Made by a program: the position numbers and the translations under genes. From Candidatus Poseidoniales archaeon (GTDB taxonomy: Archaea; Thermoplasmatota; Poseidoniia; Poseidoniales; Poseidoniaceae): a stretch of 5,471 nucleotides of DNA. This document shows, piece by piece, positions 1-4,755 of the stretch. Each line of letters starts with the position of its first letter. Within the stretch, counting starts at the first letter, position 1. The notes below the pieces were generated by a model, which saw only the letters and a program-made list of their open reading frames with translations, was not told where the DNA came from and did not search any database. Location: positions 16,073 through 21,543 of the forward strand of contig QQSA01000005.1 in NCBI GenBank assembly GCA_003602535.1. The letters are read 5' to 3'.

Positions 1-1248
1 TTCACTGCAGCCAATGTAACACTGACGAATTGGGAAACCAACCGATTTATCGGAAAGTTAGCCAAAGCATGCGGAATCTCAAGAAATCGAATCTTCTTTG
101 CCGGCACTAAGGACAAGAGAGCTATTACAAGGCAGGTATTCATTATTGATGCCCCGCAAAAAAAAGTAGCACAAGTCAACATTCCTGATGTTGAAATTGA
201 AATTATTGGCCGCACTCACCAAAAACTTGGATTCGGAAACCACAGAGGTAATCGCTTCACCATTGTTGCCAGAGGATGCTGCCATCCTGATGGGACACCT
301 ATGACTGATTCGGAAGCAATAGAGCGCATTTCTGAAATTGAGAATGGAATGAATGACCTATTGGGCAATGGATTGTTTCCGAATTGGATTGGACCTCAAA
401 GGTTCGGTGCAGGAAGACCTGTGACACCAATTGTAGGACGTCATGTAATCTCTAATGATTGGGAAAATGCAGTCATGACATATCTTAGCATGGAAGGTGA
501 TGAAAATGAAGATGTTTCTAACTTTAGGAAGCACATTCGGGAAAATGGAATCACTCAAGATGCACTTGACATAATCCCCCATTGGCTTGGTTTTGAGAGA
601 GACATGCTACGACATCTAATTGCAAATCCAGAAGATTGGGTCGGCGCCTTCAGAAAATTGCCAAACAACCTACAACTGATGACTGTCCATTCTTTACAAT
701 CTGTTGCATTCAATAAAACAATTAGAGCCAGAATCAATGCAAATATGTCACTTTCAACACCGGTTGAAGGAGACATAGTGGGTAGAGTCGACGAAAATGG
801 CCAGTTGGAAACTTCGTCGATGGTAAATGTAGAGCAAAGAACCCTAAATCGAATCTCAAGAAATTGTAAACTTGGCCGGTTGGTAGTAACCGGACAATTA
901 CCAGGATCTCGCATCGAGAAATCGGAAGGAATTGTTGGAGAAATAGAAAAATCGGTGTTGGAAGAAATGGACCTTGCAGATACAACTTGGAAGGTTGAAC
1001 AAATCGGTAGACTTACCACTAAAGGAACTCGAAGACCTTTAGTCACAACATTTAGCGAATTCCAATATGAATCTGTACCTATCGCAGGGGAAGAAACAAT
1101 GGGTGAAAGATGGACTGAAGGAGTAAAAGAAGGCGAATTATGGCATCCTGAAGGCGCATGTATCAGATTTAGATTCACACTTCCATCAGGAAGTTATGCT
1201 ACAACCCTACTTAGGGAATTTATGCGAACGCCTTTACATCAATTGTAA
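1..1248 (+). CDS. truD: tRNA pseudouridine synthase D (TruD), 5' end outside the window
   Basis: TruD isomerises uridine to pseudouridine in tRNA, classically U13, in the cytoplasm. The reading frame is open from base 1, so the start lies upstream; 415 residues are visible. In this partial numbering, residues 33-45 carry the family signature FAGTKDKRAITRQ, with D38 (bases 112-114) as the expected catalytic aspartate. GNHRGNRFTI follows at about 80-89, NWIGPQRFG at 128-136, and a C-terminal LPSGSYATTLLREFM block typical of the end of the protein, so the 3' end is complete. Compared with E. coli TruD (D80), roughly 40-50 N-terminal residues are missing. The middle (about 150-345) corresponds to the TRUD insertion domain. 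One oddity is NWIG where NYFG/NFFG is usual just before QRFG. The gene converges on aEF-1beta, with four bases between the two stop codons. Confidence 0.96.
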   Translation, partial: FTAANVTLTNWETNRFIGKLAKACGISRNRIFFAGTKDKRAITRQVFIIDAPQKKVAQVNIPDVEIEIIGRTHQKLGFGNHRGNRFTIVARGCCHPDGTPMTDSEAIERISEIENGMNDLLGNGLFPNWIGPQRFGAGRPVTPIVGRHVISNDWENAVMTYLSMEGDENEDVSNFRKHIRENGITQDALDIIPHWLGFERDMLRHLIANPEDWVGAFRKLPNNLQLMTVHSLQSVAFNKTIRARINANMSLSTPVEGDIVGRVDENGQLETSSMVNVEQRTLNRISRNCKLGRLVVTGQLPGSRIEKSEGIVGEIEKSVLEEMDLADTTWKVEQIGRLTTKGTRRPLVTTFSEFQYESVPIAGEETMGERWTEGVKEGELWHPEGACIRFRFTLPSGSYATTLLREFMRTPLHQL

Positions 1249-1254
1249 GCGTTC
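1226..1254. terminator. bulged hairpin over the convergent truD / aEF-1beta stops
   Basis: GAACGC (1226-1231) pairs with GCGTTC (1249-1254), and TTACA (1234-1238) pairs with TGTAA (1244-1248). Together they give an 11-bp stem with a two-base bulge (1232-1233) and a five-base loop (1239-1243). It covers the truD stop (1246-1248) and reaches into the aEF-1beta stop (1253-1255), so it could act on both strands. Neither side is followed by a T-run, so it is not a classic archaeal oligo-T terminator. The structure is seen directly; its role is inferred. Confidence 0.45.
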
Positions 1255-1525
1255 AAAGAAGTCCCATTGAAAGAACTTCAATCTCTCCAGTGCCACGAAT
1301 TGAACGCATGTTCTCTTCAAAAACATCAGACAATCCGGATCCATCGTTCATTACGACATGTACTTGGATGAATTTTAGACCAAATGCAAGTGGTTTGGTT
1401 TCACAAAGTTGTACGTCATAAACATCATCTTTGAGAGATTGAATTTGAGCAGCGATATCATCTGCTGAGACATCGTCGATGTCTGAATCTGGCATTACTT
1501 TGTATGTTAGTGCGACCATTCCCAT
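1253..1525 (-). CDS. ef1b: archaeal elongation factor 1-beta (aEF-1beta)
   Basis: This is the guanine-nucleotide exchange factor that recharges aEF-1alpha with GTP during elongation. The 90-residue product matches the archaeal family in length and layout. It opens MGMVALTYKVMP (family pattern MGxVxxxxKVMP), then has an acidic helix region. The conserved core KPLAFGLKFIQVHVV (about residues 44-58) follows, then DGSGLSDVFEENMRSIRG (61-78) and a last strand EIEVLSMGLL. The start is ATG at 1523-1525. A longer reading from a TTG at 1535-1537 is rejected because that codon overlaps the GGTGAT ribosome site (1530-1535), which is correctly spaced for the ATG, and because the homologous N-terminus begins at this methionine. 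It lies 16 bases downstream of the zinc-ribbon gene, likely in one transcript. Confidence 0.95.
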   Translation of the reverse strand: MGMVALTYKVMPDSDIDDVSADDIAAQIQSLKDDVYDVQLCETKPLAFGLKFIQVHVVMNDGSGLSDVFEENMRSIRGTGEIEVLSMGLL

Positions 1526-1529
1526 AGTA

Positions 1530-1535
1530 ATCACC
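1530..1535 (-). promoter_or_regulatory. ribosome binding site deciding the aEF-1beta start
   Basis: Read on the minus strand this is GGTGAT, complementary to the archaeal 16S 3' end. It sits four bases before ATG 1525. It overlaps the alternative TTG (1535-1537), which would have to be translated through the site. Confidence 0.75.
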
Positions 1536-1541
1536 AATTAT

Positions 1542-1706
1542 TCAGGGCCCCTGGAAGCCGCAACTGCAAACGTAAGTTACTCCTTGGTTGCGACAGCGAG
1601 GGCTGCGACCAATAGGTTCGCCACATAGTGGGCATGGGAAAGATGTAGATCCTCGGTCCACTAATGGGACTCCGGATGCAGTACAGACAGTTGCTCGCTC
1701 AGACAT
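1542..1706 (-). CDS. short zinc-ribbon protein of the archaeal translation-associated type (COG2888-like)
   Basis: This is a 54-residue protein: MSERATVCTASG at the start, FPCPLCGEPIGRSPRCRNQG in the middle (23-42) and VTYVCSCGFQGP at the end. The family is described as zinc-ribbon RNA-binding proteins involved in translation and usually has four CxxC knuckles in about 55-60 residues; the closing CGFxGP is very characteristic. Here C25-C28 is intact. The first knuckle is C8-T-A-S11, the third is S35-P-R-C38, and the last is shortened to C47-S-C49. Each presumed zinc site therefore has three cysteines, one of them in a CxC pair. ATG 1706 is preceded by GAGGTG with seven bases of spacing. The gene lies directly before aEF-1beta, which supports a role at the ribosome. 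The exact molecular function is unknown to me. Confidence 0.88.
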   Translation of the reverse strand: MSERATVCTASGVPLVDRGSTSFPCPLCGEPIGRSPRCRNQGVTYVCSCGFQGP

Positions 1707-1713
1707 GATATTA

Positions 1714-1719
1714 CACCTC
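1714..1719 (-). promoter_or_regulatory. strong ribosome binding site of the zinc-ribbon gene
   Basis: GAGGTG on the minus strand, seven bases before ATG 1706, is a near-ideal archaeal Shine-Dalgarno match. It confirms that this 54-codon frame is a real gene. The rest of the spacer up to the OB-fold gene stop (1720-1771) holds a short GC-rich stretch but no convincing TATA box, so co-transcription from upstream is likely. Confidence 0.75.
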
Positions 1720-1771
1720 AGTGCAGCCCGGCCACGACCTCTCCCTCTTTATCCTTGCGCGAAATCAATAA

Positions 1772-2167
1772 TCATCTATCTAGAATAACAAGTGACCCAT
1801 TTCTACCAGTAGAAACAATAATTTCGCCATCCCTAGAGCGACACCAACCGTTCTCAATTCGTATGACGTCGCCTGTTTTTACTTTGTTTACTTGTTCACC
1901 CCAGAGGACTATTCCGACGATTCCTGTTTCGTCCCTACCACAAGCTGCAGCCAATGAGCCGGCATAATTCTTCGAATTCACCAACCTTCTCGGGTATCGC
2001 CGTAATACAACTAGTTCTATCCGCTTAACTTCTTTATTTGGCACCAAACTGGATACTTGTTGCCTAGAGCTCAATCCTAAGTTGGTTTCGGATTGATTCT
2101 TCATTTGAGAAAGAATCGATTTTGTTCGTTTCTGATTGGCTTCTGTTGGTCCATGCTTATTTTGCAT
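1772..2167 (-). CDS. single OB-fold nucleic-acid-binding protein (RPA / SOSS-B-like SSB)
   Basis: The 131-residue protein has one OB-fold at about residues 38-129 and an N-terminal tail (1-37) rich in K, N, Q and S that looks disordered. Features of RPA/SOSS-B domains are visible: VSSLVPNKEVKRIELVVL as the opening strands, GRDETGIVGIVLWGEQ (77-92) for the D-x-TG-turn strands, KVKTGDVIRIENGW (95-108), and GEIIVSTGRNGSLVIL (114-129). Such proteins bind single-stranded DNA in replication and repair; RNA binding is also possible given the translation genes around it. The fold ends almost at the C-terminus, so the flexible tail is N-terminal, unlike hSSB1 or bacterial SSB, whose tails are C-terminal. 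ATG 2167 has no Shine-Dalgarno but has a TATA box at leaderless distance. A second ATG (residue 22) is less supported. Confidence 0.85.
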   Translation of the reverse strand: MQNKHGPTEANQKRTKSILSQMKNQSETNLGLSSRQQVSSLVPNKEVKRIELVVLRRYPRRLVNSKNYAGSLAAACGRDETGIVGIVLWGEQVNKVKTGDVIRIENGWCRSRDGEIIVSTGRNGSLVILDR

Positions 2168-2186
2168 AAACTATCGGTTTAGCCTC

Positions 2187-2194
2187 AATATAAA
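2187..2194 (-). promoter_or_regulatory. TATA box for the OB-fold gene, leaderless transcript predicted
   Basis: TTTATATT on the minus strand lies with its centre about 23-24 bases before the A of ATG 2167. Archaeal transcription usually starts about 22-27 bases after the TATA centre, which places the first base at or beside the start codon. The absence of a ribosome binding site before this ATG fits. It sits in the 41-base spacer after rlmE and would also drive the zinc-ribbon and aEF-1beta genes. Confidence 0.65.
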
Positions 2195-2208
2195 TCAAAG
2201 ATTCCTAA

Positions 2209-2955
2209 TCATTCCTCGTCAGGTCTGCGCTTCTTTAGTACTCTGAATGTGGACTTTACTGGCTCTACGTCATCCAGAGGGTCTGGTCCTCCTTTACGAG
2301 ACTCCAATGCTTCCTCGAATAGAGGCCTTATCTGCCAATCAGGACCTCTTTTTGGTGTGTGAAACTTGCAGACCAAGTAAACTTCTGAAGAAGAATTTCT
2401 ACTTGCCATAGGTGAAAATCGCTTGACTGTTTGAAAATGCGGACGTACTAATTCAATCAATTCTTCAACACCCACACCTTGGAATAATTTAGTCACAAAA
2501 TGGCCGCCATATTTGAGTAAAGGCAAGGCGAAATCGAAAACATCTGCTACTAACATCAATGAGACTGCTTGATCGATATCCCATTTCCCAGTAATATGTG
2601 GAGATATGTCTGATACAACTACATCGATAACTTCTGTATCGATTGCATCTAATACCGCTTGTTGAGTAAATGGATCTGTTATGTCCCCTACCAACAAGTT
2701 GGCTCCTTCAACAGGGACACAAGATTTTAGATCAACTCCGACAACTTTGCCATTTTTACCAACTAACTCAACTGCGACTTGCGCCCAGCCTCCTGGGTGG
2801 CATCCTACATCCAAAACACTGTCATCATTGTCAATGATTTTGTGACGCTCCTGGATTTGTTTGAGTTTGAATGCTGAGCGTGCACGATAGCCGCTAGCCT
2901 TGGCTTGTTTACGCCAAGCATCTCGTTGATGGTCCTGAACCCAGCGGTCAACCAT
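2209..2955 (-). CDS. rlmE: 23S rRNA (uridine-2'-O-)-methyltransferase RlmE (FtsJ/RrmJ family)
   Basis: RlmE transfers a methyl group from SAM to the 2'-OH of a uridine in the A loop of 23S rRNA late in large-subunit assembly. The 248-residue product shows the Rossmann SAM motif VLDVGCHPGGWAQVA (47-61) and an acidic second motif GVDL (73-76). The K-D-K-E catalytic set is present: K30 in GYRARSAFKL, D116 in VVSDISPH, K156 in HFVTKLFQG and E191 in SSSEVYLV. The N-terminus DRWVQDHQRDAWRKQAK fits the usual archaeal start, so ATG 2955 is right. A GGTGA site lies three bases before it, which is close. The last 45 residues form a charged tail (RGPDWQ to PDEE) beyond the bacterial length of about 209; archaeal members often carry C-terminal additions. 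The gene is divergent from the thioredoxin-like gene and first of the leftward block. Confidence 0.96.
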   Translation of the reverse strand: MVDRWVQDHQRDAWRKQAKASGYRARSAFKLKQIQERHKIIDNDDSVLDVGCHPGGWAQVAVELVGKNGKVVGVDLKSCVPVEGANLLVGDITDPFTQQAVLDAIDTEVIDVVVSDISPHITGKWDIDQAVSLMLVADVFDFALPLLKYGGHFVTKLFQGVGVEELIELVRPHFQTVKRFSPMASRNSSSEVYLVCKFHTPKRGPDWQIRPLFEEALESRKGGPDPLDDVEPVKSTFRVLKKRRPDEE

Positions 2956-2958
2956 AGC

Positions 2959-2963
2959 TCACC
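2959..2963 (-). promoter_or_regulatory. closely spaced ribosome binding site of rlmE
   Basis: GGTGA on the minus strand lies only three bases before ATG 2955, in the context TGAGGGTGAGCT. The match to the archaeal 16S end is good but the spacing is at the short end, so initiation may be modest. No in-frame alternative start has a better site. Confidence 0.5.
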
Positions 2964-2986
2964 CTCAGACCATTCGGGTAAGCATC

Positions 2987-3005
2987 TCCATGATAACTTC
3001 ATGGA
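2987..3005. promoter_or_regulatory. perfect 7+7 inverted repeat in the rlmE / thioredoxin divergent spacer
   Basis: TCCATGA (2987-2993) and TCATGGA (2999-3005) are exact reverse complements around a five-base spacer. They form a 19-base symmetric element in the middle of the 73-base gap between the two divergent starts. The size and position suit a dimeric regulator site controlling one or both genes. No clear TATA box is visible on either side. The symmetry is seen directly; the regulatory role is inferred. Confidence 0.4.
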
Positions 3006-3028
3006 CAAGTTCCGCCTCCTAGAGTCTA

Positions 3029-3832
3029 ATGAGGCACATAATGGCCATACTCGTGCTGGCTTTGTGCCTCACTTCAACTACTACTGCCATAGCTGAAGAA
3101 AACATCGAGAAACATTGGCTCAAGAGAACTGTTCTAGTTGAAGAAAGGACTGCGATTTGGTGCCCATCTTGTGCAGAAATTGATCCTGAACTTTCTTTAG
3201 TTGCTGAATCACATGGTGCTAGAACTGCAATAGTTGGATTACATGTTGATGATGCGTTTACGAATAATGCAAGTATGGCTAGAATAGCATACCAAATGCA
3301 AACAGATGATACAGAATATGGCACTCCCACATTTTTCGTAGATGGTATCAAAACCGCAGAAGGATATGATGCATGGAGTGATGTACAAAAAAGAATACTA
3401 TCTCAAGAAAATCTTCGTGGATCACCCGAAGAAATAGCCATGAGCCTTGTGGATGATGAGATAGTAGTTGAGGAACCAGATTATGGTCAATTGACGATTA
3501 TGGTGGTACAGCATGAAAAAGAAGTACCCGAAGGAGTAGATAACGAGGGTGAGGATACCAGAGACCGAGTTCTAATCGGCATGAAGGTAATCAATGCTAA
3601 TGGCAATGTCTCAATATATGGCGACATGGAACTGCCAGAATCATGGTCTGTAATTCTAATTCATGAACCCGTGGAGGGAGGAGAACCTTACGGTGTTGTT
3701 GAAATATCGAACAAAGAAGTAGAAGAAGATCAAGATAGTCATTTACTGATTATATTGGGAATTTGCGTATTTCTTGGAGCACTATTAGTATTCATTCCGA
3801 AACAAGACCCCCGTATTCCGGAAGAAGAGTGA
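3029..3832 (+). CDS. secreted, membrane-anchored thioredoxin-like protein (CPSC; Omp28-like layout)
   Basis: This is a predicted extracytoplasmic thiol-disulfide protein of 267 residues. A signal peptide spans about 1-22 (MRH, hydrophobic core, TTTAIA). A thioredoxin-like domain runs from about 34 to 130, with VLVEERTAIWCPSCAEIDP holding the C45-P-S-C48 redox pair and GTPTFFVDG holding the cis-proline P100. A beta-rich region (about 150-230) follows, then a transmembrane helix (238-256) and a short charged cytoplasmic tail. The VLVEE-T-xWCPxC opening followed by a beta domain resembles Omp28-type proteins rather than plain thioredoxin. It is a candidate redox partner for the nearby VKOR homologue. 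The start is uncertain: ATG 3029 supplies the positive n-region, while ATG 3041 has GAGG six bases upstream (3031-3034) but leaves no positive charge. A T-rich terminator follows. Confidence 0.85.
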   Translation: MRHIMAILVLALCLTSTTTAIAEENIEKHWLKRTVLVEERTAIWCPSCAEIDPELSLVAESHGARTAIVGLHVDDAFTNNASMARIAYQMQTDDTEYGTPTFFVDGIKTAEGYDAWSDVQKRILSQENLRGSPEEIAMSLVDDEIVVEEPDYGQLTIMVVQHEKEVPEGVDNEGEDTRDRVLIGMKVINANGNVSIYGDMELPESWSVILIHEPVEGGEPYGVVEISNKEVEEDQDSHLLIILGICVFLGALLVFIPKQDPRIPEEE

Positions 3833-3833
3833 T

Positions 3834-3871
3834 GTTTTTCGCACTTAATTTACATTTTTGAAGTATTTTTT
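3834..3871 (+). terminator. T-tract terminator after the thioredoxin-like gene
   Basis: Three T-runs lie directly after the stop codon: TTTTT at 3835-3839, TTTTT at 3855-3859 and TTTTTT at 3866-3871. Repeated oligo-T runs in the non-template strand are the known signal for archaeal intrinsic termination and need no hairpin. The next gene starts at 3906, so this would insulate it. Confidence 0.6.
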
Positions 3872-3891
3872 ATCATTTGATGGTAAAAAAT
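3865..3891 (+). promoter_or_regulatory. AT-rich inverted repeat and possible promoter before the small orphan gene
   Basis: ATTTTTTA (3865-3872) and TAAAAAAT (3884-3891) are exact reverse complements. Inside them TCA (3873-3875) pairs with TGA (3878-3880), with TGG unpaired at 3881-3883. The left arm, in the context TATTTTTTATC, is also the best TATA candidate: about 25 bases on from its centre gives a start near 3894 and a leader of about a dozen bases before ATG 3906. Terminator, promoter and operator readings overlap here and cannot be separated by eye. Confidence 0.4.
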
Positions 3892-3905
3892 GAACAAACT
3901 ACCAA

Positions 3906-4208
3906 ATGTTTGATAAAGTTGAAGGACCATGTAATACCATGGAATCGAAAAGCGATGAGACAGAAGGTTGGAAGATTAGTACTACCAGATCCTGGATGGT
4001 AGAGTATACTGTCGAGGTAGATGAAGAGAGCAACAGGCACCTATCGATGATCGAGGCATCTGACATTACAAATGTACATCATCAATTATTGAGGGAGTTG
4101 AGGAAATTATACCAAACTAGTACCAAAGTTGATGTCACAGTTCACAGAATCGAACCAGTCACCACAAATACTGATGCACTTTATTTCGAAGGAATATATG
4201 CACCTTAA
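3906..4208 (+). CDS. small protein of unknown function
   Basis: I do not recognise this gene. It encodes 100 residues with no signal peptide or membrane segment, so it is probably cytoplasmic. After a polar N-terminus the predicted pattern is a strand (TTRSWMVEYTVEVD, about 26-39), a helix (ASDITNVHHQLLRELRKLY, about 51-69), a strand (KVDVTVHRIEPV, 74-85) and a short last strand (DALYFEGIYA). This is a compact beta-alpha-beta-beta unit. A helix with alternating leucines and clean strands argue for a real protein. ATG 3906 has no Shine-Dalgarno. ATG 3939 (89 residues, MESKSDETEGWK) is an equal candidate and would remove an N-terminus of little character. The stop overlaps the stop of the convergent His-rich gene by four bases (TTAA). 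The upstream promoter candidate supports independent expression. Confidence 0.65.
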   Translation: MFDKVEGPCNTMESKSDETEGWKISTTRSWMVEYTVEVDEESNRHLSMIEASDITNVHHQLLRELRKLYQTSTKVDVTVHRIEPVTTNTDALYFEGIYAP

Positions 4209-4214
4209 TTCGAA
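4185..4214. repeat. paired TTCGAA palindromes at the convergent gene ends
   Basis: TTCGAAG occurs at 4185-4191 and again at 4209-4215, flanking the shared TTAA stop overlap. Because TTCGAA is its own reverse complement, the two copies can also pair as a 6-bp stem with an 18-base loop. It could help termination between the convergent genes, but both copies lie in or at the edge of coding sequence and chance is a fair explanation. Confidence 0.25.
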
Positions 4215-4753
4215 GTATATTTGATTACGATATTCTGATTATCTGCTAGTATTAGATTTTGAAATTCAGAATTTGGTTGTCCATCAACTGTCATTTCAAT
4301 GGTTCCATCTCGATAATCCATAATTCCTGATTCATTGAAATGCATGCCCCATACATCAAAGAAAACTTCCAATGGTACTTCTTCAACTGAATGACCCTCA
4401 ACGTGTATCTTACCAGTTGCATCATGAGTATGAGTCATATGCATTGCACCTGGGCACAGATCTGTATCAATTCCTGTATCTGCAGGGATTTCAAACTCTA
4501 CATCATCGATTATTATGGTTAGATATGGATGGAAATGCATTGCTACGTCGTGAGTTGTCAAACATCCTTTCCCGAATGGATGGACTTCATCTGCAGTACT
4601 CTCAAGCGGACCGTCTTGAGCTTGATCGTCATCATTACTTGATGCCGAATCAGAATCTCCAAACAAATTGATTATTCCTTCAACTTCAAGGACTCCAATG
4701 AGTGAAGCAAGGCAGACAGCGGTGAATACCATCCACCATCCGCCTTCATCCAT
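4205..4753 (-). CDS. His-rich membrane-anchored extracytoplasmic protein, function unknown
   Basis: The product is 182 residues: an N-terminal membrane anchor (about W6-F31), a Ser/Asp-rich linker (33-55), then a compact domain. That domain holds H58, C64, H68, H73-F-H75, a PxxxGID turn (90-96), C100, H105-M-T-H108-T-H110-D, G-x-IH117-V-E, H121, an EVFFDVWGMH stretch with H138, and VDGQP before a final strand. This HxH ... HTHD..G.IH.E ... FFDVW arrangement resembles uncharacterised secreted proteins I recall from archaea and actinobacteria; I know no function for them. The clustered histidines suggest metal binding, and C64/C100 could form a disulfide. The start is ATG 4753, seven bases after GGAGG (4761-4765). 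ATG 4759, which forms an ATGA overlap with the VKOR stop, is only one base from that site. Translation is coupled to VKOR either way. Confidence 0.75.
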   Translation of the reverse strand: MDEGGWWMVFTAVCLASLIGVLEVEGIINLFGDSDSASSNDDDQAQDGPLESTADEVHPFGKGCLTTHDVAMHFHPYLTIIIDDVEFEIPADTGIDTDLCPGAMHMTHTHDATGKIHVEGHSVEEVPLEVFFDVWGMHFNESGIMDYRDGTIEMTVDGQPNSEFQNLILADNQNIVIKYTSN

Positions 4754-4755
4754 TT

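Noticed and set aside
555..1178. 207-codon minus-strand open frame inside truD
   Set aside because: It lies wholly antisense to a well-supported TruD coding region with intact motifs. Its translation shows no recognisable domain, and low stop density opposite coding sequence explains it.
1526..1537. Four-codon N-terminal extension of aEF-1beta from TTG
   Set aside because: The TTG lies inside the GGTGAT ribosome site that serves ATG 1525, and the family starts at MGxV.
1588..1967. Two plus-strand frames (1588-1788 and 1755-1967) opposite the zinc-ribbon and OB-fold genes
   Set aside because: Both are antisense to genes with clear family motifs and have no convincing ribosome site or domain.
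2805..3008. Minus-strand frame from TTG 3008 with GGAGG six bases upstream, overlapping the start of rlmE
   Set aside because: The ribosome site is attractive, but most of the frame overlaps rlmE out of frame and the product has no recognisable features; rlmE has its own start and site.
3019..3351. 110-codon minus-strand frame opposite the thioredoxin-like gene
   Set aside because: It is a shadow of the signal peptide and CPSC domain on the plus strand.
3832..3861. Nine-residue frame (MFFALNLHF) whose ATG overlaps the thioredoxin-like stop as TGATG
   Set aside because: Too short to support, falls in the T-rich terminator, and has no properly spaced ribosome site.
4372..4671. 99-codon plus-strand frame opposite the His-rich gene
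   Set aside because: It is antisense to the better-supported membrane-anchored protein and has no identifiable motif.
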